Of a stretch of DNA of 64,000 bases, positions 11,003 through 22,074 are shown in pieces (the stretch's first letter is position 1; the number at the start of each line of letters is the position of its first letter). The notes under the pieces were generated by a model. That model did not search any database, was not told the origin of the DNA, and saw only the letters and a list, made by a program, of their open reading frames with translations. A program made the position numbers and the translations under genes. This stretch comes from Pseudo-nitzschia pungens (lineage: Eukaryota; Bacillariophyta; Bacillariophyceae; Bacillariales; Bacillariaceae), in assembly GCA_037355855.1 (NCBI GenBank), contig CM074761.1, positions 744,001 to 808,000 of the forward strand, in the 5' to 3' direction.

Positions 11003-12449
11003 TCACGCCCAGAAGGCATGTAATTTTTTGAATACGACGCCACATTGTTCCAATTTGTCAATGGCCTCTTGGTGTCCATCCTTTTCTCGTCGTCGTTCTG
11101 CGGCATCCGTGATGCTCATGTGGTGATATTCTACCACGAGTACAACTTTATTGCCCAATTCTCTCAACTTGCACAAAACGCCCGATGCAGCCGCCTCTTT
11201 GAGGACTTGATATTCTGCACCCTCGACGTCCATTTTGACGATAAGGATCCCGCCCGATCGCTCGTCCACGGTTGCGTCTTGCTTCAGAGCTAGCATGGTC
11301 GAGTCCACTATGGTAGAAAGAGAAATACCGATGACATCGGCACTGAAGACATTACCATCGTTTAGTTCCTTCGCCGATTTGACAGCATCCTGCTGACTTG
11401 ATAGAATACTAGAACCCCAAAACTGTGGAAGATATTTTTTCGGTATTTGGTTATCAAACGAAGTGCATAATACGTGTAGCCGAATTGAGGTATTGATAGA
11501 AATGAGAAGAACGCATATGAGAAAGGGTTGATTGCGTCGTATTTTTTTCCACGATGATTCAAATCGTGGCCAATTTCACCCCTTCAACGCTCAAAGATCC
11601 GGAGTCACGTAGTTTTTTGCTGCTACTTACGTTTTCTTCGACGGATGTTTTGTCCAAGTATAGTTTTGTGGGTCCATCCTTCGCCGTGACCACCGATTCG
11701 GTGAAAATGTGCAAATGTTCGACAGGTCTCGGGTTCATCTCGGTGACGAAGTTTTCGAGCTTTGTCAGTCGCTCTGTGAACACCGGGTTCCCTTCCATTC
11801 CATATACGCAAAAAGTTTCGGACGTCGCGGTAGGTGAACCTTTTGTTTCCTGTTGCAACAGCCCGAATAGTGGGTTTGGTTTCGATCCACGGTGGGTGAA
11901 TTCTAGTGTTGTTACATCCAGGTGTGGTCGTGGAAATTTACCGTTCAATCTTGTTCCTGGATTGGCATCAACCCACATGGGACTGCAGACATCAATGGAA
12001 TTATCGATGAAATATCCGATGGAGTCCCCAATGTTGGTGCCGAGATCGATGAAGGCGTTGCGGCAGCGACGGTAAGGATTGGTTTTTGAGGCGCTAATCG
12101 TTGATGGTTGGGTATTCAAGGATAGTTTGCCTACAAGCGATCGTTCCAGGGTTTCTTTTTGGTCGATGGCGGCGCCATCGACTTTTCTCCCGACGGTTTT
12201 GATCAAATCACCGCACTCGCTTCGGGAAGTTTCCCTCCATTCCTTCATGGACATTCGCCTCCCGTCGGACAATGGACCAATCAGAACATCATTCGAGGAT
12301 GCTCTTAATAAGTATCTTTCCATGGTAGTGCTAGAAGTCTGTTCCTGCCTTATGCAGAACAGAACTACCAAGATCATAGCGCCCGTTACAATCATATTCC
12401 TTCTCCATGCGACCCCATTTGTCCTCTGGGCGACATGCGGAAATGTCAT
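11003..12449 (-). CDS. FkbM-family methyltransferase, membrane-anchored (two exons)
   Basis: Exon 1 is 12449-11631, exon 2 11422-11003 and the intron 11630-11423 (208 nt, GTAAGT...CACAG, phase 0). The join gives KTSVEEN-FWGSSI, which restores the aromatic-GSS motif typical of FkbM methyltransferases. The product has 412 residues. A hydrophobic anchor lies at residues 19-32, so it is probably a type II Golgi protein. The SAM-binding motif FIDLGTNIGDS is at residues 133-143 and the family motif KMDVEGAEY at 336-344. FkbM enzymes O-methylate sugars and other hydroxyl groups; in diatoms the acceptor is unknown and could be a cell-surface or secreted glycan. Without the intron, each half would lack one of the two conserved motifs. 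Confidence 0.88.
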
Positions 12450-13092
12450 GTTTGTGGTTGGGTATGGGAATAAAGGCTTGGTCTACAAAAGTCCAGATTT
12501 GCGGATGCGTGGATTGGATTGAATGAATTGTTCTGGATGGTGTCGTCGAATTCTTTTCTTGATTGATGATGATTCTTGATCTGAAATCCTGAAGAGAAAA
12601 GGCCCCAAATTAAAACTGTCGCAGAAGAAGAGATCAGGACGTCAACGAAACAGATTTAGTCGTTGTCGTCACTATCGTCTTTAAACTTCAAATTACGATG
12701 GTATGAAGACAAAGAGTGAAAGTGTTACATTTTGTGTTCGCCAAATCCGAATCGCCTTGTGCGCGCTCGCATGTCCAACGAAATCAAGAACTTAAGTAGC
12801 CCCAAAATAGGTCGAAACGATCTTCGCCTTCGAGTGAGTCGTCTCGACTGAGTAAAACAATACTTCGTAATATTTTAAAAAAAGCCTCTTGCATCTTGGA
12901 TGGACAACCGCGAAAGCAAAAGAAACGCCTAAGCCTTACTGACAATTTTGAGAATTTCACGTCTCATCATACACCGAAACCGTCTCGGTTCACAAAGCCA
13001 AATTACAATAATAGTGCAAGAGGAGGAGCACAATCAAAGTGAAACAAAAACAATTCAAGTAGAACAGCAGCTACCTCATTCTCGAATCAATA
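12450..13092. other. Divergent intergenic region
   Basis: Upstream region shared by the FkbM gene (minus) and the leucine-rich-repeat gene (plus). No gene or clear regulatory motif is identified. Confidence 0.45.
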
Positions 13093-14493
13093 ATGTCGAC
13101 TTCCAAGCAGCAAGGCGAAGAAGTGGAGCGTAATGAAAACACTAAAGCTCTCAGCAACGATGCGAGCAACGGAATTGCCGCCACCAATGCCGTTGAAGAG
13201 CAAGAGCAAAAGGATGACAGTCACCAGCAGGTCGTAGTTGCCAATACTTACACTACCAATATCGATCCAAACAATCCTCTTCCCCTAGATTGGACGAAGA
13301 TGGGAGCGGATCACACAGCAGAAGATGTCATGCCGGTAAGGTGTCCTCACGAGGTGGCGACGTGGTCTCCGGAGGACACTGATGTTTGCATTGTGGGAAC
13401 CGCTGGCCAAAAAATCACAATGTTGGGGGACGATTTTTCGGATCCCGAACGCACAAACTTATCGGAATTGACTTCCCTTGTGCTGCGATCGCATCTCATC
13501 AAAGATATGTCAGGCCTCGGATCGTTGCCAAAGTTGGAAAAACTTGAACTCTACGATAACATGGTGCAGGCCCTTGACGAGGAAAGTTTGAAAGGATGTG
13601 GTCCTGATACATTGCAGATTTTGGACATGAGTTACAACGCCATTCGAAGCATGTCACCTCTCCTTCAATGTAATGGAGAAACACTGACGGAATTGTACCT
13701 TGCAAACAACAAGCTAAAAGAAATTAGTGGAATCAAACACTTGAAGAATCTGCGCAAACTAGATCTGGGTGCCAACAAAATCCGAGTTTTGAATGGAGAC
13801 GAATTTTCGGGACTGGTTAATCTAGAAGAGTTATGGGTTGGAAAAAATAAAATTGTAACTCTCGATGGTATCCAGTGCTTGCGAAAATTACGACGTCTTG
13901 ACGTCCAATCGAATCGGTTGACTTCCGTCGCCGACGAAGATGGCCAGTGCTATTTGAATTCTCAACGAGAAACATTGGAAGAATTATACTTGGGTCACAA
14001 TGGACTTGATGATGAGGGCATTTCGGGCCTAACTTCTCTCGCAGGTCGGGGTGATAGCACTATCGTCTTTCCCAAGTTGAACGTCTTGGATCTAAGCCGC
14101 AACCGATTGACAAACACTGCGTCCTTGGTGGTTGACCCTAAGAACAATGATGTATTTGCTGAGTGGCCAATGCTGGAGGAAATGTGGTTGTCTGGAAACG
14201 CGATCGAAAACTTCGAAGCTGTCTACCCGTTGAAGGAAGCTTCTGAGAAAAATCTATTGCCACAGTTGGAAACTTTGTATTTGGAATACAACGCCGTAGC
14301 GAAAGATTTTGAGTACCGCAAGAAGGTAGCCGAGTTCATCCCTACTTTGGAACAAATCGATGCGACAAAGATTAGAGGGCATGGTAGTCTCCCCATGCGA
14401 CTGGGCAACGGGATTGTGGGCTCTACAGAGGAACGACTACGTCAATTGCAAGCAGCGGCGATTCAAAGAGCAAAAAAACAACAAGAAAACTGA
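13093..14493 (+). CDS. SDS22-like leucine-rich-repeat protein (protein phosphatase 1 regulator type)
   Basis: Single exon of 466 residues. The N-terminal ~100 residues are polar and probably disordered. After them come about ten leucine-rich repeats of the 22-residue SDS22 type, with units such as LPKLEKLELYDNMV, LTELYLANNKL, LKNLRKLDLGANKI, LVNLEELWVGKNKI and LRKLRRLDVQSNRL, then LEEMWLSGNAI and LETLYLEYNAV with a cap-like end (FIPTLEQIDATKI). This order and the terminal cap resemble PPP1R7/SDS22, which binds the catalytic subunit of protein phosphatase 1. SDS22 is usually about 350 residues, so this copy has an extra N-terminus. Other SDS22-class LRR proteins, such as dynein-associated ones, cannot be excluded. 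Confidence 0.8.
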   Translation: MSTSKQQGEEVERNENTKALSNDASNGIAATNAVEEQEQKDDSHQQVVVANTYTTNIDPNNPLPLDWTKMGADHTAEDVMPVRCPHEVATWSPEDTDVCIVGTAGQKITMLGDDFSDPERTNLSELTSLVLRSHLIKDMSGLGSLPKLEKLELYDNMVQALDEESLKGCGPDTLQILDMSYNAIRSMSPLLQCNGETLTELYLANNKLKEISGIKHLKNLRKLDLGANKIRVLNGDEFSGLVNLEELWVGKNKIVTLDGIQCLRKLRRLDVQSNRLTSVADEDGQCYLNSQRETLEELYLGHNGLDDEGISGLTSLAGRGDSTIVFPKLNVLDLSRNRLTNTASLVVDPKNNDVFAEWPMLEEMWLSGNAIENFEAVYPLKEASEKNLLPQLETLYLEYNAVAKDFEYRKKVAEFIPTLEQIDATKIRGHGSLPMRLGNGIVGSTEERLRQLQAAAIQRAKKQQEN

Positions 14494-14613
14494 ATCAATC
14501 CAACGATCCGCCCATAATACCAATCGCAGAAGCATAAAACCTAAGGTATTTTTTTTTTGTGATTTCAAACATTTAGAACATGACTCACTTTCATGAACGA
14601 AACCTTTTCTTAG

Positions 14614-15450
14614 TTAGAAGTCTGGTTTTCCGACAAATTCTTTACCGTCTTCAGACAACTTGCATGCAATCATTTCGAGAGGATCCATTTCGAATTTCTG
14701 TTCTAGCAATATCCATTCCGCGTCGTGCGCTAATTTAATCATCTCGTCTTGAATCTTTTGTATCCTGTCAAAGCTATCAATTTTTTTCTGATCTTTGAGA
14801 TTTTGTTTGCTTGATTTCCCTGCAAATAAGCCTCGTTGTCTCAACATAGACACATGTTTCTCTTTGTCGGTAATTACAAGTAGACATCCCGTGGCGACAC
14901 CACCGCCATCTTCCCACATTTTGATGAATTTCTTCGAGGGGGCGATCCCAACTCCCTCCAGGACCAGTCCCTGTTTCCTAGCGATGGCATCGACAACCAA
15001 CCCTTCGAGGCTGTCTTCGAGAACTCGGACGGTTTCGTACCAACTATTCACTGGATCATCGGTGTGGTTGCCAACCAACGTCCCGTGTTCGTAACTGCTA
15101 CGGTGGAGAGCTGGGCTAATGTTTTTGGGTATGAAAGATCTCATGACTCCCCGAATTGTATCGGTCGATATGCACTTGAGGATACCTTGGTCCAATGCAA
15201 CCGACATGCCAAAAGTGCTTTTTCCCGTTCCCGTGCAACCGGAAATCAATACGAGTTTCGGTTTTTCTTTTGTAGGTGTTGGATAAAACACAAATGGTCG
15301 AATCTTTATTTTTCCCCCATTGTTGTTCGAAAGAGCCTCGACAGAGAAGGTTTTCGTTCCCTCCAACATGACTAGGGTTGCAAGCACCGCCAGTACTGAA
15401 CGGAGAAACAATGATTTTTCGAACGACGGATCAACTTTGGAGAACACCAT
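14614..15450 (-). CDS. P-loop kinase related to 2-phosphoglycerate kinase
   Basis: Single exon of 278 residues, converging with the leucine-rich-repeat gene 120 bp away. A hydrophobic N-terminus (about residues 13-30) followed by FSVEA-LSNNN looks like a signal peptide, and import into the endomembrane system or plastid is possible. The Walker A motif GCTGTGKST is at residues 71-79. The following ISTDTIRGVMRSF and SSYEHGTL resemble the 2-phosphoglycerate kinase and plant LPA1-type P-loop family, where an STD motif follows the P-loop. The substrate in eukaryotes is not established. A Lys-rich segment (SSKQNLKDQKKIDSFDRIQKIQDEM) lies near the C-terminus. Confidence 0.7.
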   Translation of the reverse strand: MVFSKVDPSFEKSLFLRSVLAVLATLVMLEGTKTFSVEALSNNNGGKIKIRPFVFYPTPTKEKPKLVLISGCTGTGKSTFGMSVALDQGILKCISTDTIRGVMRSFIPKNISPALHRSSYEHGTLVGNHTDDPVNSWYETVRVLEDSLEGLVVDAIARKQGLVLEGVGIAPSKKFIKMWEDGGGVATGCLLVITDKEKHVSMLRQRGLFAGKSSKQNLKDQKKIDSFDRIQKIQDEMIKLAHDAEWILLEQKFEMDPLEMIACKLSEDGKEFVGKPDF

Positions 15451-16514
15451 TGTGCGATCTATAGTTTGTTGACTAGCGTTCGATCGAGAGCTTCGGTCTT
15501 AGATTGCCCGTTCGCCTTCCCTTGATTCTCGACGGAACGCTATTCAGATTTTCTTCAGGGGCCTCCTCAATACGGCGAATGTTTCGAAGTGAAATTTTGA
15601 ATTCGAAGATCTGGTCACAAAAAAATGATGCGTGTGCAACTGAGGTTGCAATATCGACGGTTTCGCCCGTTACGTAAGATTACCTGTTGTCCTGCATACT
15701 AGGAACAAACACTTGAATTTGGAGGACTAATGAGGATGTCTCTTGGAAGACAACTCTCTACCAGTAGGTTAAAGTATCTGCCTGGTGTCTTGCAATGCAC
15801 AACAGCAGCTATCAACAGATCGCTTAGTTGCACTGTAGTAGAAACCTCCCTTCATGCAATTCTTTGACAGTTACGAAGTATTAGTAGTACTACTAGTAGT
15901 ATTAGTACTATTATTAGAATTGTGTTCATCTGCTCAAAGTCAGAAACTTTCAGAACCACACGTAAAAGTAGCAGTATTAGTAGTAGTACCCGCAAGAATC
16001 ATTGTTAAAAGTGACATCCGAGAACAAGCGCCAAGATAGAGAACTCAGTTTTTACATTGTCAATCAACGATCAATGCTGCTGGGATTGCTTCATAATGCT
16101 AATGGAGAACAAATGGAATTTCTTCTGCCACACTAGTACTAGCAAAGATATTTTTCTGTGGATGATATCATATTCTCAGAAAACATTCTGGCAAAAAGAT
16201 ACTGGTGAACTCAAAATATGAAACAATGAGTGCAGTGGAAATGAATTCGTTTTTATTTTACTTTTTTGAAATATCAACCGCAACTTTTCTTTCAAGGCAT
16301 TGTTGAATGCCGGTATTCCGCGACACACTTACACGTAGTCGATTTGCAGTGCTTCCGAAAGGAGCCTCTGAATTCGTTCAGTGTAAGTGCATTCAACTAA
16401 CAACCCAAAAACTGATGTTGTCGCAGGAGTCGTAATGACGATACAATTGAAAATGTTGGTAACGGCTTCTTGCAGCGTTCCGCTGCAAAACTTTACAAAT
16501 ATTCAGAATCAATC
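15451..16514. other. Intergenic with TAC/TAG microsatellite
   Basis: No gene is supported. Contains a short (TAG/TAC)n trinucleotide tract at about 15875-15920 and a second at 15968-15990; a small frame over these is low-complexity and not coding-like. Confidence 0.5.
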
Positions 16515-17969
16515 TTAGAGTCCGATGTTTTCAGTTTCGTTTCTCTTAATATGGTCATCATCAACGTCATCAACCAGACCACCTCCTTCTGGCCAAAAAC
16601 AAGCATATCCCATCTGCGCTATTCCAGCTGGTCGAGAACTCCTTCCATTATCCATTGTTCTCGACGGCGTTTCAGAGTTTGTTAAGCTTGATTTCGTTTC
16701 GGCTCTTTCGAGTTCTTCCCGAGACCGCCGAACCCCAACGTCAATCCTGTGGATGATTTCAAACGGTTTAATGGGCGCTAACACGCCAACAGCCGCACGA
16801 ACTGCCCATTCCGGGACATCCCGACCACAGTTGCAGTGTGATAACATAACGACTTTTGTTCGTTCGTTCGGAAAATCGGGGCATCTCGAAATGTACGTCG
16901 CCCCTCGTAGACTAAATGCCCGATACCCACTCAATCCCCTGATACTGTTCTGCGTATTAGTTCCAGAGACGCTCAACGCCGTGTTGGGATGGTCACATGC
17001 TTGATTTGTAATCAGTTGCGTTCCATCATTCAACCATCGATGGCGACAGTATGTTACAAAATCCCTCGGTTGGATAAACACTTGATTTTCATTCCAAAAA
17101 TCGCATGTATCGAACACAAGCAACAATGCATTTTTTCGTCAGCACCATCTAAGATTACCACACGCGGAAAACATGGATCGACAACAACAACGCTAGAATT
17201 CTGACTTACATAGTTTCTTTGACTGACTCCAACAAATCTTTGAGTGCGGTGTCAAAATCTCAACGTCTTCTTGATCGATTAACAAGCTATTGTATTCGCG
17301 AAAGCGATCTTTCTCTGAAAGATATCGGCAGACTATTGGAAATGGGGCATCAATTGTGGCGATCAGTTTCATGCAAGGATGTTTTTGACTATCGTTGGGG
17401 TCTGCGTGGTGCCCACGCGAATCTTTCATCCATTTCACCCATTGTCGTGTCACCGGTGTAGAACTGTTGCTTCCATTGTTAAATTTGTGGCGCAAGGCCT
17501 TTGCACAAAAGACTTCGGTCCAACCATCTTCGTCTGCAACTCCAAGGATCCCATTCCTTTGCCGATCATTCCCTTCCCGCAAGATGTCATCCGCCCAGTT
17601 TTCTACCTCTCTACCGATTCTTTCAAAACCATCATAATATCTTCTTTTCGCGAGAGAAATTTCGTCTTTGCCGTCGTCGTCGTTGTTTTGTTCATCGGTT
17701 TTGCCCGCATCAATACAATGCTTCGGCATCAATGATTCGATTGCCATCCTAGGGATTCCATAGTAAAACCCGAAAGATGCTGTTGTATCACGTTTTCGTA
17801 ATAAGAGCGTCCGCATTTGCTTTTTTATGTTTTCCAGCGATCGAACGCTTCCATTTGTTCCATTGGAATTACCGCCTGTAACGGTACCTAATGTAAGTGA
17901 CCAGATACAAAGAAGAAGAATACAAGATCGAAGACGACAATGGCTCCAGAAATAAGATTCCCTTGACAT
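16515..17969 (-). CDS. START-domain lipid-binding protein with signal peptide (two exons)
   Basis: Exon 1 is 17969-17210, exon 2 17080-16515 and the intron 17209-17081 (129 nt, GTAAGT...TCAAG). The join makes WSQSKKL-LFIQPRDFVTYC, matching the core of START (StAR-related lipid transfer) domains, followed by HRWLNDGTQLITNQACDHP. I chose the Met at 17969 because a signal-peptide-like stretch (LRSCILLLCIWSLTLGTVTG) follows it; an in-frame ATG at 18122 would add 51 residues. From 17969 the product has 441 residues. The end of the START domain is recognisable (ISRCPDFPNERTKVVMLSH, then VPEWAVRAAVGVLAP), followed by an acidic tail. START domains hold one lipid in a hydrophobic tunnel; the ligand cannot be inferred. 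Confidence 0.82.
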
Positions 17970-19337
17970 TTTCGAACGTTCCGTCGTCGCTCTTTCATCA
18001 TGAGAAGTTCTGCTGATGATGGCCTCTCGGCGGCAAAGGAAGAGAGGAGTCCACTGGAAATGACCATCACTGACTTCAGCGATGGGAGAGTAACTGGTCT
18101 TTGTTTCTCCGCGCGGCTGCATCTCTACAATTCTCACTCAATTGGTCCAAGCTTTCAACAATTACCGTATAATACAGCAAACATTACCATACCGTATTCC
18201 AATCTCGCAACCTTTGGTGGAGTAACCTTACAGAATATCGTTCCGTTGCACGTATCTCCGTCCAATATTCTCACAAGTGACAAGAACGGTCAACACAGAA
18301 AACACAGAATACAGAGAGTTTTCCTGTGTTGATGTACAAGTACGTGTGCTTGATACGTATCCTTACCCAGTACCAGTAGTTGGTACGTAGTATGTACGAA
18401 GTATCGTCTACTATTCTGACCCCTTTGCCTTCCAAGATACGAGATGGTGACAGCTAATACTTGTTCTTCTTGTTGTAGCACAAGTAGGAGTAATAATAAT
18501 CTCTTCTTATTAGTATCATTACCACCCTCTTCCCTCTTCTACACGCCCCACCGAAGTTAGTAGTACCTTGTACAAAAGTGTTGTTACCTCCTCTGCAAGT
18601 AGTCATCACTTCTAAATAATAGGAGTTACTAGTCCTACTACTATCCACCAAACATGATAAGTCTTTCTTCTCTTCTGCTGGTGGTAACTTGAGTACCAGC
18701 AACTAGTGAGCACAAGAATTGAATTGAATCCAGGTAGTACTAGTAGTACGAGTATGATTGTTTCTCAACGCATGTCAATCTTCATTTTATAAGTCGAAGA
18801 GGAGCGGGACGAGTACCTAGCATTCATTGCATACATACCGTACCGCTGAGATTCTGGGTGCTGTTTAGTTTGCTACTTTGAAGACGGCTGGTGATGCTAA
18901 GAGCTACGATTTGTAGCTCTCGTACAGATCCATGCATTGAAACCCAGCACAGTCCTCTCCAGCACCCCTCATAGCACCCCTCATAGCACCATAGTAGCAC
19001 CGGTGAATATCTCACAAGTAGAAAAATTCCGGTTGACATGATGGCAAAAGGCAGCAAAAGTTCTTGTATCAATACCAAACAGAATGAAAGGTAACCAAGT
19101 ATTCTGTCTATTTCAATTTCCTTCGCAATTTAAGATCAATTATCAACATTTTTGCTACGAGAAGACTACGGCTGGTTTTCAATATTGGTAATTTTCTCAA
19201 AAAAAACTGGACAACTTCATATCGCTTTTTCTTTCTACAAAATGTTGCACATCCCATTCAAGCTGGGGAAGGTAATGAATATCATTGTCCTCGTGGTTCT
19301 AAAATGGAAATCATTTCGATAAAAAAATATAAACAAG
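17970..19337. other. Intergenic, low-complexity patches
   Basis: No gene is supported. Contains TACGTA/GTAC-rich stretches (about 18160-18410), (TAC/TAG) tracts around 18490-18760 and a short CTCATAGCACC duplication at 18966-18988. Confidence 0.5.
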
Positions 19338-20375
19338 TCAAGGATAGAGGGGGCACTGGACATCGTTGATATTCATCGTGAATCCACTATTTTGTCCACC
19401 TCTTTGTCTCTTCTTCTGCCGTTGTTGCTCTTTTTGGCGTTGCTGTTGTGCCTGTTGCTGGCGTCGCTGTTCCTCATGCTGATCGCACTGTGGCTGTTGA
19501 TGACCGAACACCTCTCCCTGGGTGTGCAACATAAACAGCTCTTGTTCGAGCTCCCGCACTTTTTGTTGTTCTTCTTCCAACATCCGTTCCAACATTCGTC
19601 GAGAAGTTTCAAAGTATGCCCTCTCCATGTGGAGCTCATCGCGGAAGGAATCAAGCATGCGTTGTTCTTCTCGCATTTCATTTTCGTATAAATTGCGTTC
19701 GGCATTGTACTGGTGTTGTTGTTCAAGAAGTTGAGAGGTCAATTTTTCGTTCTCGTCAATGGCATCCCGCAAAAGCGACTCCAGCCGTTTCATTCGAATA
19801 TAAGTTTCATCGGTATCATTAATTTTCTCTCGAACGTTTACTCGTTTCGCTTTTTGTCGCTTCTTTCGGCTATTCATGGCATTGATGTCAACGTGTGCAT
19901 GTGCTCCACGGATTACTATCCTCCTCGAAGCAATCGAACGTCCCACATTTGCAAGGGTTTGGTCACCATTTATCTCGATTTCGCGTCTCTCATTCTCTAA
20001 ATCTTCGAGTTGTTTGCGTTGATTTTCTAGCAGCCATTCTAATTTCGACCGTTCGCCTTCGTAACGAGCACGTTCGCGTTGTAAGGCTTCCTCTGCTTCT
20101 TCCACTGAAATGAAATCGTACGAACGCTCGTCGTCTCCGCCAACAGAGCTGGATGCGGTTGTCGGGTCGATTACAACTCGCAATGAAACGTCCCCCTGGT
20201 CATTGCATCTCCATTGTGGCCTCCTCTCAAAATTTCGCTTATACCCCGGATGACAAGCGACCTTTTGGATTCTACCTGACGAAATCACTTTGGAGCTTGA
20301 GAATCCTTCCGAGTTGGGAATTGAAGAGAAAACAAGGACAAGTAAAAGGAATGAAAAAGCACATCCAATCATCAT
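19338..20375 (-). CDS. Plastid-targeted coiled-coil protein, paralogue of the 23229 gene
   Basis: Single exon of 345 residues starting at the first of two adjacent ATG codons. The hydrophobic signal peptide ends ...NSEG-FSSS, so cleavage before Phe25 predicts import into the complex plastid. After a linker, DFISVEEAEEALQRE begins a long coiled coil (about residues 95-285) rich in Glu, Arg, Gln and Leu, containing ERAYFETSRRMLERMLEEE and VRELEQEL. A Gln/Arg-rich tail follows. The next gene on the same strand (22075-23229) has the same order of parts and the same motifs (EYIPAHEV..., ERSYFETATKLLE), so the two are tandem paralogues. I do not recognise a described family. A structural or scaffold role in the plastid is a guess from the coiled coil. 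Confidence 0.72.
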   Translation of the reverse strand: MMIGCAFSFLLLVLVFSSIPNSEGFSSSKVISSGRIQKVACHPGYKRNFERRPQWRCNDQGDVSLRVVIDPTTASSSVGGDDERSYDFISVEEAEEALQRERARYEGERSKLEWLLENQRKQLEDLENERREIEINGDQTLANVGRSIASRRIVIRGAHAHVDINAMNSRKKRQKAKRVNVREKINDTDETYIRMKRLESLLRDAIDENEKLTSQLLEQQHQYNAERNLYENEMREEQRMLDSFRDELHMERAYFETSRRMLERMLEEEQQKVRELEQELFMLHTQGEVFGHQQPQCDQHEEQRRQQQAQQQRQKEQQRQKKRQRGGQNSGFTMNINDVQCPLYP

Positions 20376-22074
20376 TATTCTGGCAGAATGAATTGTTGTA
20401 AAGTAACTTTAAAAAATGACGATAGTAGAAGTGACAGGACGACTTAGGTTGCTGCCATGCATCCAACCAAGGTTTAGAGTACGAGTTGCCTGTTGTTGCC
20501 CTTCTTTAGGAAGCAAATGGCGGGTGTTCCTGGTCGTTGAAACACCATCGAAAATAGATTTCTGTTGTTTTCCCGCCAAACGAGTATGGACATCAATCAT
20601 TCCCCCCATACCGTACAGAACTCTCGCTGAAACGCCTTTCCTCTGTTTGATGATGATGCTGAATGACGTTTGTTATGGAAGGGGAAGCCGATTCTCTGGT
20701 TCGCCATCGTTAAATAAATTGATGCCTGTCGTCCAGATGCCGTTTGAATGCTCAGATTGGTCGAACGACAGTGGTATGTTGTAAGCTTACTTCGTACGAA
20801 GTATGAAATAACGTTCCGAAGGAACAACGAAGAAAGCAATACTAAGGTTACTGTACAATACAACGAGGTAAGTTGTTACTACCGGTACAAGTAAAATTAC
20901 TTCACGAAAACGAGCACGAGATAATCTTACTCGCAAAAAAATAATTCTCTTCCTTGATCCATTCCCCCAACATCTTTGAACAAGGTCAAACAAGAAGTTA
21001 ACGATGGCAATCGAATGCACCAATATCTCATAGGCTCTCAAAGGGATGTGTGATTCCTCGATACGTATATATTTGTCCTCCTGCAATGTTCAATGTGAGA
21101 CGGAATGGTAACAACAATAATAGTAGTAGTACTAGTACTAGTAGCACCAGCAGGAGTACCACCAGCAGTACTACTACTAGTAGTAGTACTACTAGTAGTA
21201 GTAGTACTAGTACAATAAGAGATAGTAGTAGTAGTTGTTGTTGTTGTCGTATTATTGCTCTTTACCAAACTCTATTGCATACACAGGATATTATAGTAGT
21301 ACGATAGCACAGAGGCACAAAGTATTAGTTCGATCGATGGTGGTGGTCATGATGGCGGTGGTGTCACATTCTTTCGCATTTTACAGAGCATAATGCACTA
21401 GTAAAAGACTACTACTAGGAGTACTAGTCCTAGTAGAAGACTGAACACTGATCTTTGTTTTCCAGCAGACGAGTACTAGCACTAGTAGCTAGCGCTGCTA
21501 CCAGCGCAGCTACGGGTACTACTAGTAGCTGTCTGCTAGGGTAATTAGTAGTATGTTGTTTAGTAGAACCTTTACTGACTTGCTGTAGCAGTACTAGTAA
21601 TTACTACTACTAGCACGTAGCAGCAGTCTCATAATGTAGTAGCACTACTAGTACGCTATCGTGCATCCAGTCATGTCAGGTAGCATATCATTCTGGTAGA
21701 TTGTTATTATTTTCATCCAGCGCTAGATGATACATCGTGTGATGCTCTGTGGGACGGTAGTAGTAATTGCTAGGGCATGCAGCTACTACGTGTACTAGGG
21801 TGTGCTGGATCCGCACAACCGGACCCACCGGCGCCTTCTCAATCATTCTCCTTCTCCCTCTCCAGCATCCTCTTTAACAACAGTGCTAACAAGTGTTACC
21901 TGGTGGATATCTCGTCTCAGCATCTGGACGAACGGTACTTGAAAATAGTTACAACAAATGCGACCATATCAGAATACGCGACCCTGCTATCGGTATTCAG
22001 TAAAACTATCAAGTATTGATTTGGTCTAGTATTACATTGTTTGTATTTTGAATTTTATAGCGATTCTATTAATA
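20376..22074. other. Intergenic with trinucleotide microsatellites
   Basis: Separates the two coiled-coil paralogues. Contains dense AGT/ACT trinucleotide tracts at 21113-21240 and scattered TACTAGTAG blocks at 21400-21660. Frames over these encode only Ser/Thr runs. No gene is supported. Confidence 0.55.
21113..21240. repeat. AGT/ACT trinucleotide microsatellite
   Basis: About 125 bp of imperfect AGT, ACT and AGC triplets with internal TACTAGTA palindromes, ending in a short TTG tract. Confidence 0.85.
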
